This document shows positions 63,956-64,000 of a stretch of 64,000 nucleotides of DNA, piece by piece. A program made the position numbers and the translations under genes. The notes under the pieces were generated by a model. The model made no database searches and was not told where the DNA came from. It saw only the letters and a list, made by a program, of their open reading frames with translations. This stretch comes from Channallabes apus (lineage: Eukaryota > Chordata > Actinopteri > Siluriformes > Clariidae). Location of the stretch: positions 14,530,277 through 14,594,276 of the forward strand of contig CM060105.1 in the NCBI GenBank assembly GCA_030522415.1, read 5' to 3'. Every line of letters begins with the position of its first letter. The first letter of the stretch is position 1.

Positions 63956-64000
63956 TCACCATCTGACTGTAACGTCCATGTGATGCTTTAATACAAATAC

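Overview
This is nuclear DNA from a bony fish. The genes are split by introns with GT-AG junctions, and the rest is packed with teleost-type repeats: DANA/Mermaid-like tRNA-derived SINEs, several Tc1 families, mariner and hAT MITEs, two long LINEs, a DIRS-type element and long CA/TG, TA and ATCT microsatellites. An ostariophysan such as a catfish is plausible from the repeat mix, but the sequence alone does not prove it.

Layout. (1) 1-2.2 kb: the 5' part of a SEA-domain membrane mucin gene, a second copy of the gene at 20-26 kb. It keeps exons 1-5 and is cut off at the start of exon 6. (2) 2.2-19.7 kb: repeats only, namely a SINE, a Tc1 element with one nonsense codon (3.6-5.2 kb), a nearly intact reverse-strand LINE with a 13-bp target duplication (9.9-13.3 kb) and a young DIRS-like tyrosine-recombinase retrotransposon (13.5-18.5 kb). 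(3) 19.7-26.4 kb: the complete SEA mucin gene, plus strand, predicted 558 residues: signal peptide, SEA domain with a G-S autocleavage site, Thr/Pro mucin region, transmembrane helix and a 73-residue tail. (4) 26.4-34.3 kb: no gene seen; SINEs, a Tol2-like hAT MITE and Tc1 remnants. (5) 34.3-50.9 kb: a minus-strand four-transmembrane gene of the MS4A/CD20-like family. Six coding exons and a 5'UTR exon were found, but the exon for transmembrane helix 2 was not. Its introns carry a Tc1 element, SINEs and a LINE with an uninterrupted 993-codon ORF. (6) 50.9-56.8 kb: intergenic or 3'UTR, with Harbinger-like and mariner MITEs. (7) 56.8-64 kb: the last eleven coding exons of a class 4 semaphorin, minus strand (most of the sema domain, PSI, Ig-like, transmembrane helix, tail); its 5' end lies beyond the window.

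The three genes are unrelated cell-surface proteins and nothing in the window makes them a pathway. The points most worth following are the duplicated, tail-less SEA gene; a splice-donor difference that removes an 18-nt exon in one copy; (UG)n tracts that directly form the 3' splice sites of three semaphorin exons; and the clean DIRS architecture. All gene models were built by hand from splice consensus, reading phase and family motifs, without transcripts or database searches.
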